Assembly: GCF_003201835.2 (NCBI RefSeq) | Contig: NZ_CP029289.2 | Span: forward strand, 1,798,001 to 1,862,000 | Length of the DNA stretch: 64,000 nucleotides | Source of the DNA: Acidianus brierleyi | GTDB lineage: Archaea; Thermoproteota; Thermoprotei_A; Sulfolobales; Sulfolobaceae | Reading direction: 5' to 3' | In this document: piece after piece, positions 19,931 through 29,175 of the stretch | Layout of the letters: every line of letters starts with the position of its first letter | Position numbering within the stretch: position 1 is the stretch's first letter | Made by a program: the position numbers and the translations under genes | Notes under the pieces: model-generated | What the model was told of the DNA's origin: nothing | The model's database searches: none | What the model saw: the letters and a program-made list of their open reading frames with translations, nothing else

Positions 19931-20818
19931 ATACTTATATGCATAATATGCTGATAAGTTGTCCTGCGCAGATATTCCTACGGATTTGAAAATTGATGGT
20001 CTCTCAATTTTTATTTTATTTGATATGATATTTCCTATTTCTAAAATATTTTTGTTCTTAAGCAGTCCGCTTTCTTTTGGCTGAATATAATCTCCGCTTT
20101 CTTTTGAAACAGCGTCCAATGAGTCTACAATATATGTTTTAATTTTCCTTATTGTGCTGTCGTCCACTTCTCTAGCATCTGGAGTAAAAGCACCTATACT
20201 TACTAAATGAAAATCTTCTTTCAGCTTGTCTCCATATACAACCGGTGTTGTTGATGATGTAGTAGAAAAAATAACATCAGATTCTTTTAGCAAAGTGTCT
20301 AAATCTACTGCTTCCCCTCCTACTTTTTTAGCTAAATCCACGTGCCTTTTCCTAGCAGAAATAAGTAATCTAGAAACAGAAAGATATCTCAAGGCAGTTT
20401 TTGCATGATATTCTGCCTCTAGACCAGCACCTATTATTCCTAAAGTGCCAACTTTTTTCCCATAAGAAATCTCTGTTGATAATACACTAGCAGCAGAAGT
20501 TCTTATTGCAGTTAAATATGTGCCATCGATATAGGCTAAAGGTTCACCATTATCAGGCGATAAGAGAATAACTGCGGCCTGAACTGGCGGTAATCCTTTT
20601 TCTTTATTTTTATTTATAACATTCACTATTTTTACTACAAAAGAAAAATCGGTATATGAGGGCATTACCCCCCACCAATTTCCTTTAATAATAAAGGATT
20701 GCCTTATTGGTTGATTTACTTTACCTTGAGAGAAAAGTACGAAAGCTTCTCTTACTGCATTAACTGCTCTATCTGGTGTCAATATCTCGTCTAATTTTTC
20801 CTTATCTATGAAAATCAT
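19922..20818 (-). CDS. Ornithine cyclodeaminase / mu-crystallin family dehydrogenase
   Basis: 298 residues. N-terminal substrate domain, then a Rossmann NAD(P)-binding motif GTLGIIGAGLEAEYHA at about 124-139. DGTYLTAIRTSAAS is the family signature, with Arg and Lys expected to hold the carboxylate. Members include ornithine cyclodeaminase, archaeal alanine dehydrogenase and pyrroline-2-carboxylate reductase. Sequence alone does not settle which; an amino-acid or imino-acid oxidoreductase role is safe. Confidence 0.85.
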   Translation of the reverse strand: MIFIDKEKLDEILTPDRAVNAVREAFVLFSQGKVNQPIRQSFIIKGNWWGVMPSYTDFSFVVKIVNVINKNKEKGLPPVQAAVILLSPDNGEPLAYIDGTYLTAIRTSAASVLSTEISYGKKVGTLGIIGAGLEAEYHAKTALRYLSVSRLLISARKRHVDLAKKVGGEAVDLDTLLKESDVIFSTTSSTTPVVYGDKLKEDFHLVSIGAFTPDAREVDDSTIRKIKTYIVDSLDAVSKESGDYIQPKESGLLKNKNILEIGNIISNKIKIERPSIFKSVGISAQDNLSAYYAYKYSL

Positions 20819-20930
20819 TTAGTTACTTAATCAGTTTAAGGTATAAAATGTATGCTTTAACTATGTTAAAGCACTATTAGAAAAAAATTGAATAGAAACT
20901 TTATGAATAACTTTCTATAAAATATTTGTT

Positions 20931-21680
20931 ATGCGATTAGTATCTCAGGATTTAGAAAACGGAGACAGTTCAGCGATAATAAACTGGGCTAAAAATACTG
21001 ATAATTTAATTTCTGTAATACCAAGTGTGGTAGAAGTTGAGAAGAATATGATAAAAATGAAATTTACAAGGATGTTCTTATTCTCGTTTGAATCGAAGTT
21101 TTCCATTCAACCTTCTTTTATAGGTAATGGGCTTGTTGAGTATAAACTTATTGATGAGAAAGATAATACATTTAAGATAATATTTTCTGCTGAAGGTAAA
21201 AAAGGAGTTAAAATTTCTCTTTCATACTCTGGAGAAAAAGAATGGATAGTAGGCAAAGGATTACAGAAAATCCTTAATGAAATAAGCAATGGTGTGAATA
21301 AGGAAATACCAAAGGTTCAAATTAAAGAATCAGAACAAGATTATTCAGAAAATTTATCTAAAATATCATATTTATCAAAATTAATTATGAAGTCAAGATT
21401 AGTTAAGTCGCAGGAGACTTCAATAACTGAAGGAGGACTTATAGACTATATTCAAGAACTAATATCTCAATTCTCAGAATATCCAGTAATATATATTTCT
21501 GGAAGCGGATCATCGACTTTTAGGATTCTTTTTGTCAACGGAACATTAAAAGGCATATATGTATTAAAAGAAGGAAAAGACTATTTCGGAGACGAAAATA
21601 TACTGAATAAATTATCTGGCAATTTTAAGATTCACGTTTATGTAGTAATATCTCCTGAGATTTTAGAGGTGATTAAATGA
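20931..21680 (+). CDS. Hypothetical protein, possible SRPBCC-like N-terminal domain
   Basis: 249 residues, soluble. Residues 1 to about 130 alternate beta strands with a long helix before residue 130 and have the feel of a START/SRPBCC lipid- or ligand-binding fold (carbon monoxide dehydrogenase G-like), which is inference. The C-terminal part (about 165-249) is a second alpha/beta domain. The stop overlaps the start of the next gene by 4 nt (ATGA), so it is coupled to the metallo-hydrolase downstream. Confidence 0.6.
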   Translation: MRLVSQDLENGDSSAIINWAKNTDNLISVIPSVVEVEKNMIKMKFTRMFLFSFESKFSIQPSFIGNGLVEYKLIDEKDNTFKIIFSAEGKKGVKISLSYSGEKEWIVGKGLQKILNEISNGVNKEIPKVQIKESEQDYSENLSKISYLSKLIMKSRLVKSQETSITEGGLIDYIQELISQFSEYPVIYISGSGSSTFRILFVNGTLKGIYVLKEGKDYFGDENILNKLSGNFKIHVYVVISPEILEVIK

Positions 21681-22432
21681 AAGTTCATAAACCGTTTGTT
21701 TTATACGAAGATGGAGATCATAAGTTTGTATGGCTAGGTCTTGACGAATCTGAACATGAAAAAGGAATACTAACAAATCAGTATCTTGTAGTAGATGGAG
21801 ATAAAGGAGCTCTATTAGACGCTGGAGGTTACTTTGTATTCGAAAGAGTTTACGAAAATGTAAAAGAATTCATAAAACCAGAAAATGTAGTTGCATTGTT
21901 ATTTTCTCATCAGGATCCAGACGTTATAGGATCATTGAACTTATGGTTAGATGTAGCACCTAATGCCACAATTTATGCATCAGTATTGTGGGAAAGATTT
22001 CTTCCACATTTAGGCTTTGAAGCTGGAGGAAGAATAACAGATATCCCAGATGAAGGAATGGAAATAAAGATAAATAAAGATTCGTTAAATGCGATTCCTG
22101 CTCACTTCATGCATTCACCTGGAAATTTCCATTATTATGATCCAGTATCTAAAATTTATTTCTCTGGAGATTTAGGTGCTGCCGTTTTCCCTGAAGGAAA
22201 ATGGTATCTAATGGTAGAAGATTTCCAAGAACATGCAAAATATATGGAACCTTTCCATAGGAGATACTTAGCTTCAAGAAAGGCAATAGACTTATGGCTG
22301 AAGAGAGTTAAAAATCTTGATATAAAAATGATAGTCCCTCAACACGGTTCAATTTTTGATGGAGAAAATGTAAAAAAATTCATTGAATGGGTAAATAGTC
22401 TAGATAAGGTAGGATTAGATTTAATGGAATAG
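21677..22432 (+). CDS. Metallo-beta-lactamase-fold protein of the flavodiiron / ODP type
   Basis: 251 residues. The motif SHQDPDVIGS (His78, Asp80, Asp82), then HFMHSPGN, SGDLGA and a terminal PQHGS supply the metal ligands of the oxygen-binding diiron class related to the N-terminal domain of flavodiiron proteins. No flavodoxin domain is fused. It may reduce or sense oxygen; the coupled upstream gene could be its partner. Confidence 0.8.
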   Translation: MKVHKPFVLYEDGDHKFVWLGLDESEHEKGILTNQYLVVDGDKGALLDAGGYFVFERVYENVKEFIKPENVVALLFSHQDPDVIGSLNLWLDVAPNATIYASVLWERFLPHLGFEAGGRITDIPDEGMEIKINKDSLNAIPAHFMHSPGNFHYYDPVSKIYFSGDLGAAVFPEGKWYLMVEDFQEHAKYMEPFHRRYLASRKAIDLWLKRVKNLDIKMIVPQHGSIFDGENVKKFIEWVNSLDKVGLDLME

Positions 22433-22471
22433 CCAAACTACTTTTTAAGGTTTTTTGATAAGCTCATAATT

Positions 22472-23299
22472 GTGAGATTAGAATTAGGTTCTCCTCCTGA
22501 AGATGGAGACCTATATAATGCATTTATTAATGCGCTTTATGCAGCAGGAGCAGGAAAAGGAACTATAAAAATGTACAGCGTAGCTATTAGGGAATTTCTT
22601 GAATTTGTAAAAAAAGATCCTAGGAAAGTAACTTCAGATGATATAAACAGATGGATAATTGAATTATCTAGTAAAGCCAAGGACAATAGATCTAGAAGCG
22701 TGACAATGCGATATTATGTAATAGCAGTAAGAAGATTCTTAAAATGGCTAGGTATAAACGTTAAGCCCGTAATGCCTAGGGCTAAAAGAAAGGAAATCAA
22801 AGCTCTAAGTGAAGAAGAAATACAGAAAATTTTAGCTAGTGCTAGAACCCTTAGAGACAAGCTTATTATAAAACTTTTAACAGAAACTGGAATGAGGGCA
22901 AATGAGCTTCTTAATATTAATATTAGCGATATTGATTTTAACAGAAAAATGATAAGATTGAGAGTTACAAAGAATGGAGAAGAAAGAGTAGTTTTCTTCA
23001 CAGACGATACTTTAGATCTAATGAAGAAATATTTGAAAATTCATGATGGAGAAAAATTATTTCAAATGACTTATCCAGCTCTTTATAAGGCAATAAGAAG
23101 ATTAGGAGAAAAGGTAGGTATTAATGGGCTAAGACCACATATGCTAAGACATTCTTTTGCTACTAATGCTATAAGAAAAGGAATTCCTCTTCCTGCAGTT
23201 CAAAGAATTTTGGGACATAAAGATATAAAAACAACTCAAATTTACACTCATCTAATTCTTGATGATTTAGAAAAAGCATATAGAGAGGCTTTTGGCTAA
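22472..23299 (+). CDS. xerA: Tyrosine recombinase XerA
   Basis: 275 residues, the usual length of archaeal XerA. The N-terminal SAM-like core-binding domain spans about 15-95 and the catalytic domain about 108-270. Catalytic residues are visible: Arg142 (TGMRANELL), Lys167, His223 and Arg226 (HMLRHSF), His249 (LGHKD) and Tyr258 (TQIYTH). It resolves chromosome dimers at dif. The start is GTG, preceded by a TATA-like CTTTTTAAGG at about 22440, consistent with a leaderless mRNA. It is full length and chromosomal, not a provirus integrase. I found no dif site nearby. Confidence 0.92.
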   Translation: MRLELGSPPEDGDLYNAFINALYAAGAGKGTIKMYSVAIREFLEFVKKDPRKVTSDDINRWIIELSSKAKDNRSRSVTMRYYVIAVRRFLKWLGINVKPVMPRAKRKEIKALSEEEIQKILASARTLRDKLIIKLLTETGMRANELLNINISDIDFNRKMIRLRVTKNGEERVVFFTDDTLDLMKKYLKIHDGEKLFQMTYPALYKAIRRLGEKVGINGLRPHMLRHSFATNAIRKGIPLPAVQRILGHKDIKTTQIYTHLILDDLEKAYREAFG

Positions 23300-24264
23300 G
23301 CTCTTCCTGTAAATCTCCACTTTACCATTTCTGCAGCGTAACTTGCTAGATCGGATATGCTATTAAAAGATGCAGTTTGTAAATGAAGATATTCGAATCT
23401 AGCTTGATTTTCTAACATTTTTTGTCTTAACTCCTTAACTTTTTGAGAGGAGAGTATTTTATCAAGCTTTTCTTGAGATAGATTTCCCACTATTTCTCCA
23501 TTCATATCGTCAGGATATGGAAGATCGCCATTAGGATATATAGTTATAGCATAACTTACTAACCTTTTTGGAACTTTACCTATTAATGCATTTATGAATC
23601 CCCAAGAATTATTTAACGTTGATGAATATTTCTTCTTTAATTCTGATAAAACTTTATAAAGCTCCATGTTATCTGGGGCAAGCTTTACTTTAGCATTTGG
23701 ATAATCTACTGCAGGCAAAACTAGGATTTTATAGTTACATTCTCTAACTTTCCTTATTTTGTCTTCTAGTTTATATAAATTATATCTAGTAACTACAGTT
23801 TGTACATTAACCTTTAAGCCATAGTTTCTAAATTTACATAAATTTTCTAAAGCTTTAACATTCCAATGGTATTCGTCAATAGAGTAATGTAAAAAGTCTA
23901 TTTTATCCGAAAGTTTAGAGAGAAAATTTTCATCGTTCAGTTTATATCCGTTGGTAGTTAACATAACATAAAACGATCCGTCATGCGCATATTGGAGTAA
24001 ATCAAGAATGTCGCTCCTAGTAGTTGGTTCTCCACCTTCAAATGATAATACAACAACTGATGAGTCTCTTAAATTATCTATAATTCTCTTAATTGTATCC
24101 GTGTTCTCTACACCTAATTCTCCATTATAATATTCAGGATTACAGAAAGTACAACGTAGATTGCACTTTGATGTCACTTTAAAAGTAGCGTAACCTGGGT
24201 TAAAGGGGTCTTTAAGTATCTGAGTTCTAAAAAACCATCTAATTGCTTTAAGGTCTCTGTTCAT
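23296..24264 (-). CDS. Radical SAM protein
   Basis: 322 residues. Cys34, Cys38 and Cys41 (KCNLRCTFC) bind the 4Fe-4S cluster; EGGEPTTR is the SAM-binding GGE motif. No second Cys-rich SPASM domain is visible in the C-terminal third. Substrate unknown. It overlaps the gamma-carbonic-anhydrase-like gene start by 4 nt and the convergent xerA by 4 nt. Confidence 0.85.
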   Translation of the reverse strand: MNRDLKAIRWFFRTQILKDPFNPGYATFKVTSKCNLRCTFCNPEYYNGELGVENTDTIKRIIDNLRDSSVVVLSFEGGEPTTRSDILDLLQYAHDGSFYVMLTTNGYKLNDENFLSKLSDKIDFLHYSIDEYHWNVKALENLCKFRNYGLKVNVQTVVTRYNLYKLEDKIRKVRECNYKILVLPAVDYPNAKVKLAPDNMELYKVLSELKKKYSSTLNNSWGFINALIGKVPKRLVSYAITIYPNGDLPYPDDMNGEIVGNLSQEKLDKILSSQKVKELRQKMLENQARFEYLHLQTASFNSISDLASYAAEMVKWRFTGRA

Positions 24265-24776
24265 AATCTACCACTTAAAAATTTCCTTGTGTGATTTAAA
24301 TATTCTTCAGCATTGTCATCTATCATTTTAATTTCATTCTCCTTTAATCTTCTCACAACTTTAGCTGGTATACCTACTGCGACACTATATGGGGGAATTT
24401 CACTACCTTGAGTTACTACTGATCCCGCACCTACTATTGAATATTCACCTATCTTTGAACCGTTAAGAAGTATTGCTCCCATTCCAACTATTACATGAGA
24501 GGATATTTTAGCTCCATGAATTATAGCATTATGTCCAATAGTTACTCTGTCGCCTATTTCGATCTTATATCCAGGGTCTGTATGAACTGAAGAGTTCTCT
24601 TGAATATTGCTCTCTTTTCCTATATATATTGAATCATTATCTCCCCTTATAACGACATAATGCCAGACACTAGATAAATCCCCTATCTCCACATCACCTA
24701 TTATATATGCAGTATCATGTATGTATGCCTTATTAGATACTTTAGGTTTTTTACCTAAGTACTCTTCTATTGGCAT
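24261..24776 (-). CDS. Gamma-carbonic-anhydrase-like hexapeptide protein
   Basis: 171 residues with left-handed beta-helix hexapeptide repeats. The three His ligands expected for a metal-binding gamma-class trimer can be placed in NSSVHTDPG, TIGHNAIIHG. The conserved RGDNDSIYIG block is present. Carbonic anhydrase or a related acyltransferase-fold metal protein. It starts 1 nt after the upstream methyltransferase gene stop, in the same minus-strand operon. Confidence 0.85.
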   Translation of the reverse strand: MPIEEYLGKKPKVSNKAYIHDTAYIIGDVEIGDLSSVWHYVVIRGDNDSIYIGKESNIQENSSVHTDPGYKIEIGDRVTIGHNAIIHGAKISSHVIVGMGAILLNGSKIGEYSIVGAGSVVTQGSEIPPYSVAVGIPAKVVRRLKENEIKMIDDNAEEYLNHTRKFLSGRL

Positions 24777-24777
24777 A

Positions 24778-25812
24778 TTATTTTTTCTTTAATTTAGCTA
24801 TAAAAAATCCAGTCATATCATGAATATTTGGATGAAATCTTATAGAAAATTCTACTTCAAATCGTGGATCTTCTATTACTTTCTCGTTTTCCCATGTTGT
24901 TACAGTACATGTAGAGTATATTACATATCCACCATCTTTCAAAATCTTATACGCTGAGTTTAGAAATTGTTTTTGATAAACATAAAAATTCAAAATATCA
25001 TCTTTAGTTTTCTTATCGTAAATTTTTGGTCTTATTCCTAATGCTGAACACGGAGGATCAATTATAACTTTATCTACGTTTTTTAATCCTATTTCGTCTG
25101 CATATCTAGAGTCTTTTACATATAATTCAGCATTAACTCCAAGTTTATTTAGAAGATTTCTCATTTTTTCTATTTTTTTATGTGTGTGATCAAGACCTAT
25201 TATTCTAGCTCTAGGCTCCAGCTGATAAACATGAGTTAGTTTTCCTCCAGGGGATGCTGTCATATCTACTATGGTCTCGTTAGGTTGAGGATCTACTATT
25301 CTGGCAACATACATAGAGGCTTTACCTTGAGAATAAAGTAACCCATCTTCAATTTCGTTCAATTCTCCTATTTTTACGGAATCATATAATGATTTAGTAA
25401 TATTAACAACTATATCAGAATTACATAGAATTCCTTCTCCAACCAAAATTCCATTATCACTTACCACTGATACTTCTTTTCCCTTACCTTTTATACTCTT
25501 AACGCCAGGTTTATATACATCTGCACCCATCATTACACTTTCGGCTGTTTTTTTATCAACTACAACTACTGTATTATGTAATTCTATCTTGTTAGGTCCT
25601 TTGATCTCAGTATAAATTGCTTCTTCAAAATCTTCATCTCGCCTAAAGCACGGAAGTCTCTCTAAAATCTCGTTTGTTGTTGTTTTTAATGTATTTACTC
25701 TCAGATAGAGTCTAGAATTCGGCTTTTTTATAGAATCTAAGAACGAATTAAGGTTTTTACCATATACTTCTTCTAGATTACCTAAAACGAAATTATCATA
25801 GTCTAACTCCAT
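24778..25812 (-). CDS. RNA 5-methylcytosine methyltransferase (NOL1/NOP2/Sun family) with PUA domain
   Basis: 344 residues. A central PUA-like region (about 90-155, MMGADVYKPGVKSIKGKG) is followed by the SAM-dependent domain with DMTASPGGKLTH, DPPCSALG (motif IV) and YSTCTVT (motif VI with the catalytic Cys). The domain order matches archaeal NSUN6-like tRNA methyltransferases. It overlaps the upstream GHMP-family gene by 10 nt. Confidence 0.88.
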   Translation of the reverse strand: MELDYDNFVLGNLEEVYGKNLNSFLDSIKKPNSRLYLRVNTLKTTTNEILERLPCFRRDEDFEEAIYTEIKGPNKIELHNTVVVVDKKTAESVMMGADVYKPGVKSIKGKGKEVSVVSDNGILVGEGILCNSDIVVNITKSLYDSVKIGELNEIEDGLLYSQGKASMYVARIVDPQPNETIVDMTASPGGKLTHVYQLEPRARIIGLDHTHKKIEKMRNLLNKLGVNAELYVKDSRYADEIGLKNVDKVIIDPPCSALGIRPKIYDKKTKDDILNFYVYQKQFLNSAYKILKDGGYVIYSTCTVTTWENEKVIEDPRFEVEFSIRFHPNIHDMTGFFIAKLKKK

Positions 25813-26660
25813 ATTACTTTTGCACCCGTATTATTAGGTTCTGTATAAAAACCGCCAAAATATGATACTAGTTCTTCACACTCTCTTTTATTACAAAACG
25901 TGAAAATCGATGGCCCAAATGAGGACAAACCTGCAGGAAAACCCTTGTTTTTCATTTTAGTCATTAATTTCTTTACTTCGTCAGTCTGAAGCGAATTTTC
26001 TAACTTCTTAAATCCTAATCCTTGAATTCTATCTAAGGCATCTAGAACTCCTTCTAAATCTTTTTCCGAAACTGATGGAATAAATTCCATTAATACTACT
26101 CTACTCAAAATATCTATCCCTTCAACTTTGGCATTTTTAAATATTTCCAACTCTTCTTTTCCAAATATTCTTCTTCCATTAGGAGTATTTACATATATAT
26201 ACCACGGAAAATCAGTTCTTAATATTAATGGAGGCGGCGGAGATGCTGAAAAGTCTGAAGGTAATGCTTCCTTCTTAACTTTTTTAGAATGTCCGCCATC
26301 TACTATAAATCCTCCATATTCAAAGGCATATACTCCTATCCCAGATGTAGAACCTCTTTTAACTATCTTTGCTATTTCTGCCGAATTCTTTCTTATCAAT
26401 CTCTTTTCTAGCGATAATTTAGATAATGTTAAAAGATATTGTGTAGTATGACCTAGACCTATATGGCTATCATAGTCTTCCTCTATGCAAAAATTGACCT
26501 TAGGAATTCCTTCATAATTAAATACATTACAATTTCCGTCATTTACCACTATTCTTGGATATTTTAATGCTACACCCATACCTCCATCAAATCTCCCATA
26601 TTTACCTTCTACATCAAATAATGTAATATGAATTCTTGATAAGCCAAATACCTTAATCAT
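25803..26660 (-). CDS. Beta-ribofuranosylaminobenzene 5'-phosphate synthase family protein
   Basis: 285 residues, GHMP-like fold. GMGVALKYP, SHIGLGHTTQYLL and RGSTSGIGVYAFEYGGFIVDGGH are the characteristic blocks of the enzyme that condenses p-aminobenzoate-type substrates with PRPP in methanopterin-type cofactor synthesis. Sulfolobales make the related sulfopterin, so the role is consistent, as is the presence of FolE at 31.5 kb. It begins the operon with the methyltransferase and hexapeptide protein. Confidence 0.85.
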   Translation of the reverse strand: MIKVFGLSRIHITLFDVEGKYGRFDGGMGVALKYPRIVVNDGNCNVFNYEGIPKVNFCIEEDYDSHIGLGHTTQYLLTLSKLSLEKRLIRKNSAEIAKIVKRGSTSGIGVYAFEYGGFIVDGGHSKKVKKEALPSDFSASPPPPLILRTDFPWYIYVNTPNGRRIFGKEELEIFKNAKVEGIDILSRVVLMEFIPSVSEKDLEGVLDALDRIQGLGFKKLENSLQTDEVKKLMTKMKNKGFPAGLSSFGPSIFTFCNKRECEELVSYFGGFYTEPNNTGAKVIWS

Positions 26661-26702
26661 TATCCTTATTAGACTAATGTAAGAAATTAAAACGATTAAC
26701 TT

Positions 26703-28061
26703 ATGAGTTTTGCAAATCTTCTGTACGAATGGTATAAGAAAAAACCTTCAGCTACTTTCCTTTTAGGTGATACAAATCTAAATTATGAAGATGCTACAAG
26801 AGAAATATCTTCCATTGCATCAAACATTTCACAAGGCGAAACAATAGTTCATTTTGAGTTTAATAGTATAAAATCAGTCTTGCATTATCTTGCCGCGTTT
26901 TGGGCTGGAGCAAAGATAGTATCTGTAGATCCCTTAACTTCTGCAGAAGACCTAAAATTCATATTAGAGGATTCTCAGCCAGATAGAATATTCGCTGATG
27001 ATGAAACTTACTCTAGGGAAAAGAATATTCTAAAAGAGTATAGAATATGGAAAGACGAAACTAAAAACGAGTTTATAAAACCATATGATTATATGGAGAA
27101 CGAAGTTGGTCTAATTTACTATTATGCAGGAATAGCAGGAAGGACAATGCAAGTTCTTCATAGTGCTAATAGAGTTGGACTTAATTCGGCTTCCCTTTAT
27201 TCCGCTATTAATCTTCATAATATTTCAACAATACTAACTGTCCCATTAGCTCACGTTTTAGGAAACAGTGTATTAGGAATAGTATTAGAAGATGGAGGAT
27301 CCTTATATGTAATGAAAAAGTTTGATGCAAAACAAACTATAGATATAATTAATAAGTACTCTATGAATTTTCTAGCTACTGTACCTATGGTTTATGACGC
27401 ATTAATTAAAGAAAATGGAAAATTAGATAGCTTAGAATTATGTATAAGTACTGCGGCACCACTTTTTCCTTCTACAATTAATGGATTTAAGGAAAAGTTT
27501 GGTAAGGATATAGTGCAACAATACGGTTTTACAGAAGGTTTAGTAATTACTTTTCAACCAAAAGAATTTTCAAAAGTTATAAGCATAGGCAAACCGTTAC
27601 CTAATGCAGAAATTAAAGTAGTAAAGGATGACGGTAAAGAGGCAAAACTTGGAGAGACAGGCGAACTTTGGGTTAAAGCTCCATGGCTAATGTTAGGCTA
27701 TAAGGATATCGAAGAAACTGCCAAGGTATTTAATGAAGGATGGTTAAAAACTGGTGACCTAGTAAGTTATGATAGTAACGGATTACTTTATTTTAGGGGA
27801 ATAAAGAAAAGAATGCTTAAGTATAAGGGGTATCCTATATTTCCAAGAGATTTAGAAGAAATTCTAAAGTCTAATTCTAATGTTATTGATGCCCTTGTAT
27901 TTGGGGAAGATTCTGGAAATTTAGGTTCTCAACCAGTTGCAAAAGTAGTAGTAAAGAATAGAAAATCTAATCTTGAAGAAGAACTACTTAATTATGTTAA
28001 TTCGAAAGTCGCATTTTATAAAAGGCTAAAGAAGATATATATTGTGGATAAAATTGAGTGA
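26703..28061 (+). CDS. AMP-dependent synthetase/ligase-like protein with a degenerate P-loop
   Basis: 452 residues, shorter than typical acyl-CoA synthetases. Later adenylation motifs are good: YGFTEG (about 278), GWLKTGDLVSYD, and the C-terminal GIKKRMLKYKGYPIFPRDLEE. The P-loop that normally reads TSGTTGxPKG is YAGIAGRTMQ at about 141-150, so the Thr/Ser hydroxyls, the Pro and the conserved Lys are missing. It may be inactive, or may bind a substrate differently. A TTG-start thioredoxin gene overlaps its end. Confidence 0.75.
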   Translation: MSFANLLYEWYKKKPSATFLLGDTNLNYEDATREISSIASNISQGETIVHFEFNSIKSVLHYLAAFWAGAKIVSVDPLTSAEDLKFILEDSQPDRIFADDETYSREKNILKEYRIWKDETKNEFIKPYDYMENEVGLIYYYAGIAGRTMQVLHSANRVGLNSASLYSAINLHNISTILTVPLAHVLGNSVLGIVLEDGGSLYVMKKFDAKQTIDIINKYSMNFLATVPMVYDALIKENGKLDSLELCISTAAPLFPSTINGFKEKFGKDIVQQYGFTEGLVITFQPKEFSKVISIGKPLPNAEIKVVKDDGKEAKLGETGELWVKAPWLMLGYKDIEETAKVFNEGWLKTGDLVSYDSNGLLYFRGIKKRMLKYKGYPIFPRDLEEILKSNSNVIDALVFGEDSGNLGSQPVAKVVVKNRKSNLEEELLNYVNSKVAFYKRLKKIYIVDKIE

Positions 28062-28452
28062 ACTAGATAATTTAATAAAAGAAATTTCGGAAAAGCTACA
28101 AAGAAAAGGAGAAGATTTTTTAGGATCAAAAGAGGCTTTAACGATTACAATAACGGATCAGAATATCAATGAGATAATATCTAAGAACAAGGTTGTGTTA
28201 ATAGACTTCTGGGCACAATGGTGTTCTCCATGCCACCTATACGAACCAATATTCGATAAGGTAGCTGAAAAATATAAGGGTAGAGCTATTTTCGGTAGAC
28301 TTAATGTGGATGAAAATCCAAAAACTGCAGATGAGTATCAAGTTTTAAACATACCAACAACGCTAATTTTCGTAGACGGCAAAGTTGTTGATAGCATTGT
28401 TGGAGCAGTAGATGAAACTACGCTAGAAAGTACATTGGCGAAATATATATGA
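28042..28452 (+). CDS. trxA: Thioredoxin
   Basis: 136 residues with an N-terminal extension of ~35 residues before the fold. Active site WCSPC at about 60-64 and cis-Pro IPTTLIF downstream. The start is one of two TTG codons, 28042 or 28054, both inside the end of the preceding gene. The stop overlaps the ABC ATPase start by 4 nt (ATGA). Confidence 0.92.
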   Translation: MWIKLSELDNLIKEISEKLQRKGEDFLGSKEALTITITDQNINEIISKNKVVLIDFWAQWCSPCHLYEPIFDKVAEKYKGRAIFGRLNVDENPKTADEYQVLNIPTTLIFVDGKVVDSIVGAVDETTLESTLAKYI

Positions 28453-29054
28453 TAGAAACAAAGTTAGAAAAACATTTTAAGAATTTTATTTTAAATTCAG
28501 AACTAAATGATGCTGGAATTATATGTATTACAGGAAATAACGGCAGTGGAAAGACTACATTTCTCAATTTATTATTAGGAATATATAAGCCAGATAAAGG
28601 ATATGTCAAGATTAATAATAAAGATATAACTAAGTTGCCGGTGGAAAAAAGGAGAATAGCATTTGTTAATCAAGATAGCTATATACCAGAGTTAACTGTA
28701 GATTCACATATTTTATGGGGAGCTAAATTAAGGAAAATAAAGATTGATGATAACGAGATTAAAGATCTAAAAGAAGCTTTAGGTATAAAATTCTCTGGGA
28801 AAGTAAAAAATTTAAGTTTAGGTCAGAAAGAAAGAGTGGCAATTCTTACAGCAATATTATCTAAACCTTATTTTTTACTAGTAGATGAGGCATTTTCAAA
28901 TATTAGCGATAAAAAGGATTTCCTATCTAAATTAATAGAAATTCTAAAAAAATATGATATTGAAATGATATTCACTACACAAGATTTAGAGGATGTTAAA
29001 TTTTCAGAAAAACATTACATAATGAATAGGGGTATTCTTCGAAAAAGTTTTTAA
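28449..29054 (+). CDS. ABC transporter ATP-binding protein (single domain)
   Basis: 201 residues. Walker A GNNGSGKTT at about 29-37, Q-loop NQDSY, signature LSLGQKER, Walker B FLLVDEAFS. Short for the family, with no C-terminal regulatory domain. No permease gene adjoins it, so the substrate is unknown. Co-transcribed with thioredoxin by ATGA overlap. Confidence 0.85.
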   Translation: MIETKLEKHFKNFILNSELNDAGIICITGNNGSGKTTFLNLLLGIYKPDKGYVKINNKDITKLPVEKRRIAFVNQDSYIPELTVDSHILWGAKLRKIKIDDNEIKDLKEALGIKFSGKVKNLSLGQKERVAILTAILSKPYFLLVDEAFSNISDKKDFLSKLIEILKKYDIEMIFTTQDLEDVKFSEKHYIMNRGILRKSF

Positions 29055-29146
29055 TTTTAATTATACTGGAAAGGCCTTAAAACAATAAAGTAGTTACAAA
29101 AAAATATAAATAAATAAATAGTTTTCATACTTTATCTTCTATAAGC

Positions 29147-29156
29147 TTTTATACTC
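29147..29156 (+). promoter_or_regulatory. glnA promoter TATA box
   Basis: GCTTTTATAC is centred about 25 nt before the glnA ATG, predicting a leaderless transcript. Confidence 0.55.
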
Positions 29157-29175
29157 TTTAACAAAACGGCTTAAC

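Noticed and set aside
22472..23299. XerA as the integrase of the element at tRNA-Met
   Set aside because: It is 37 kb away, of normal chromosomal XerA length and context, and lacks features of SSV- or pNOB8-type integrases.
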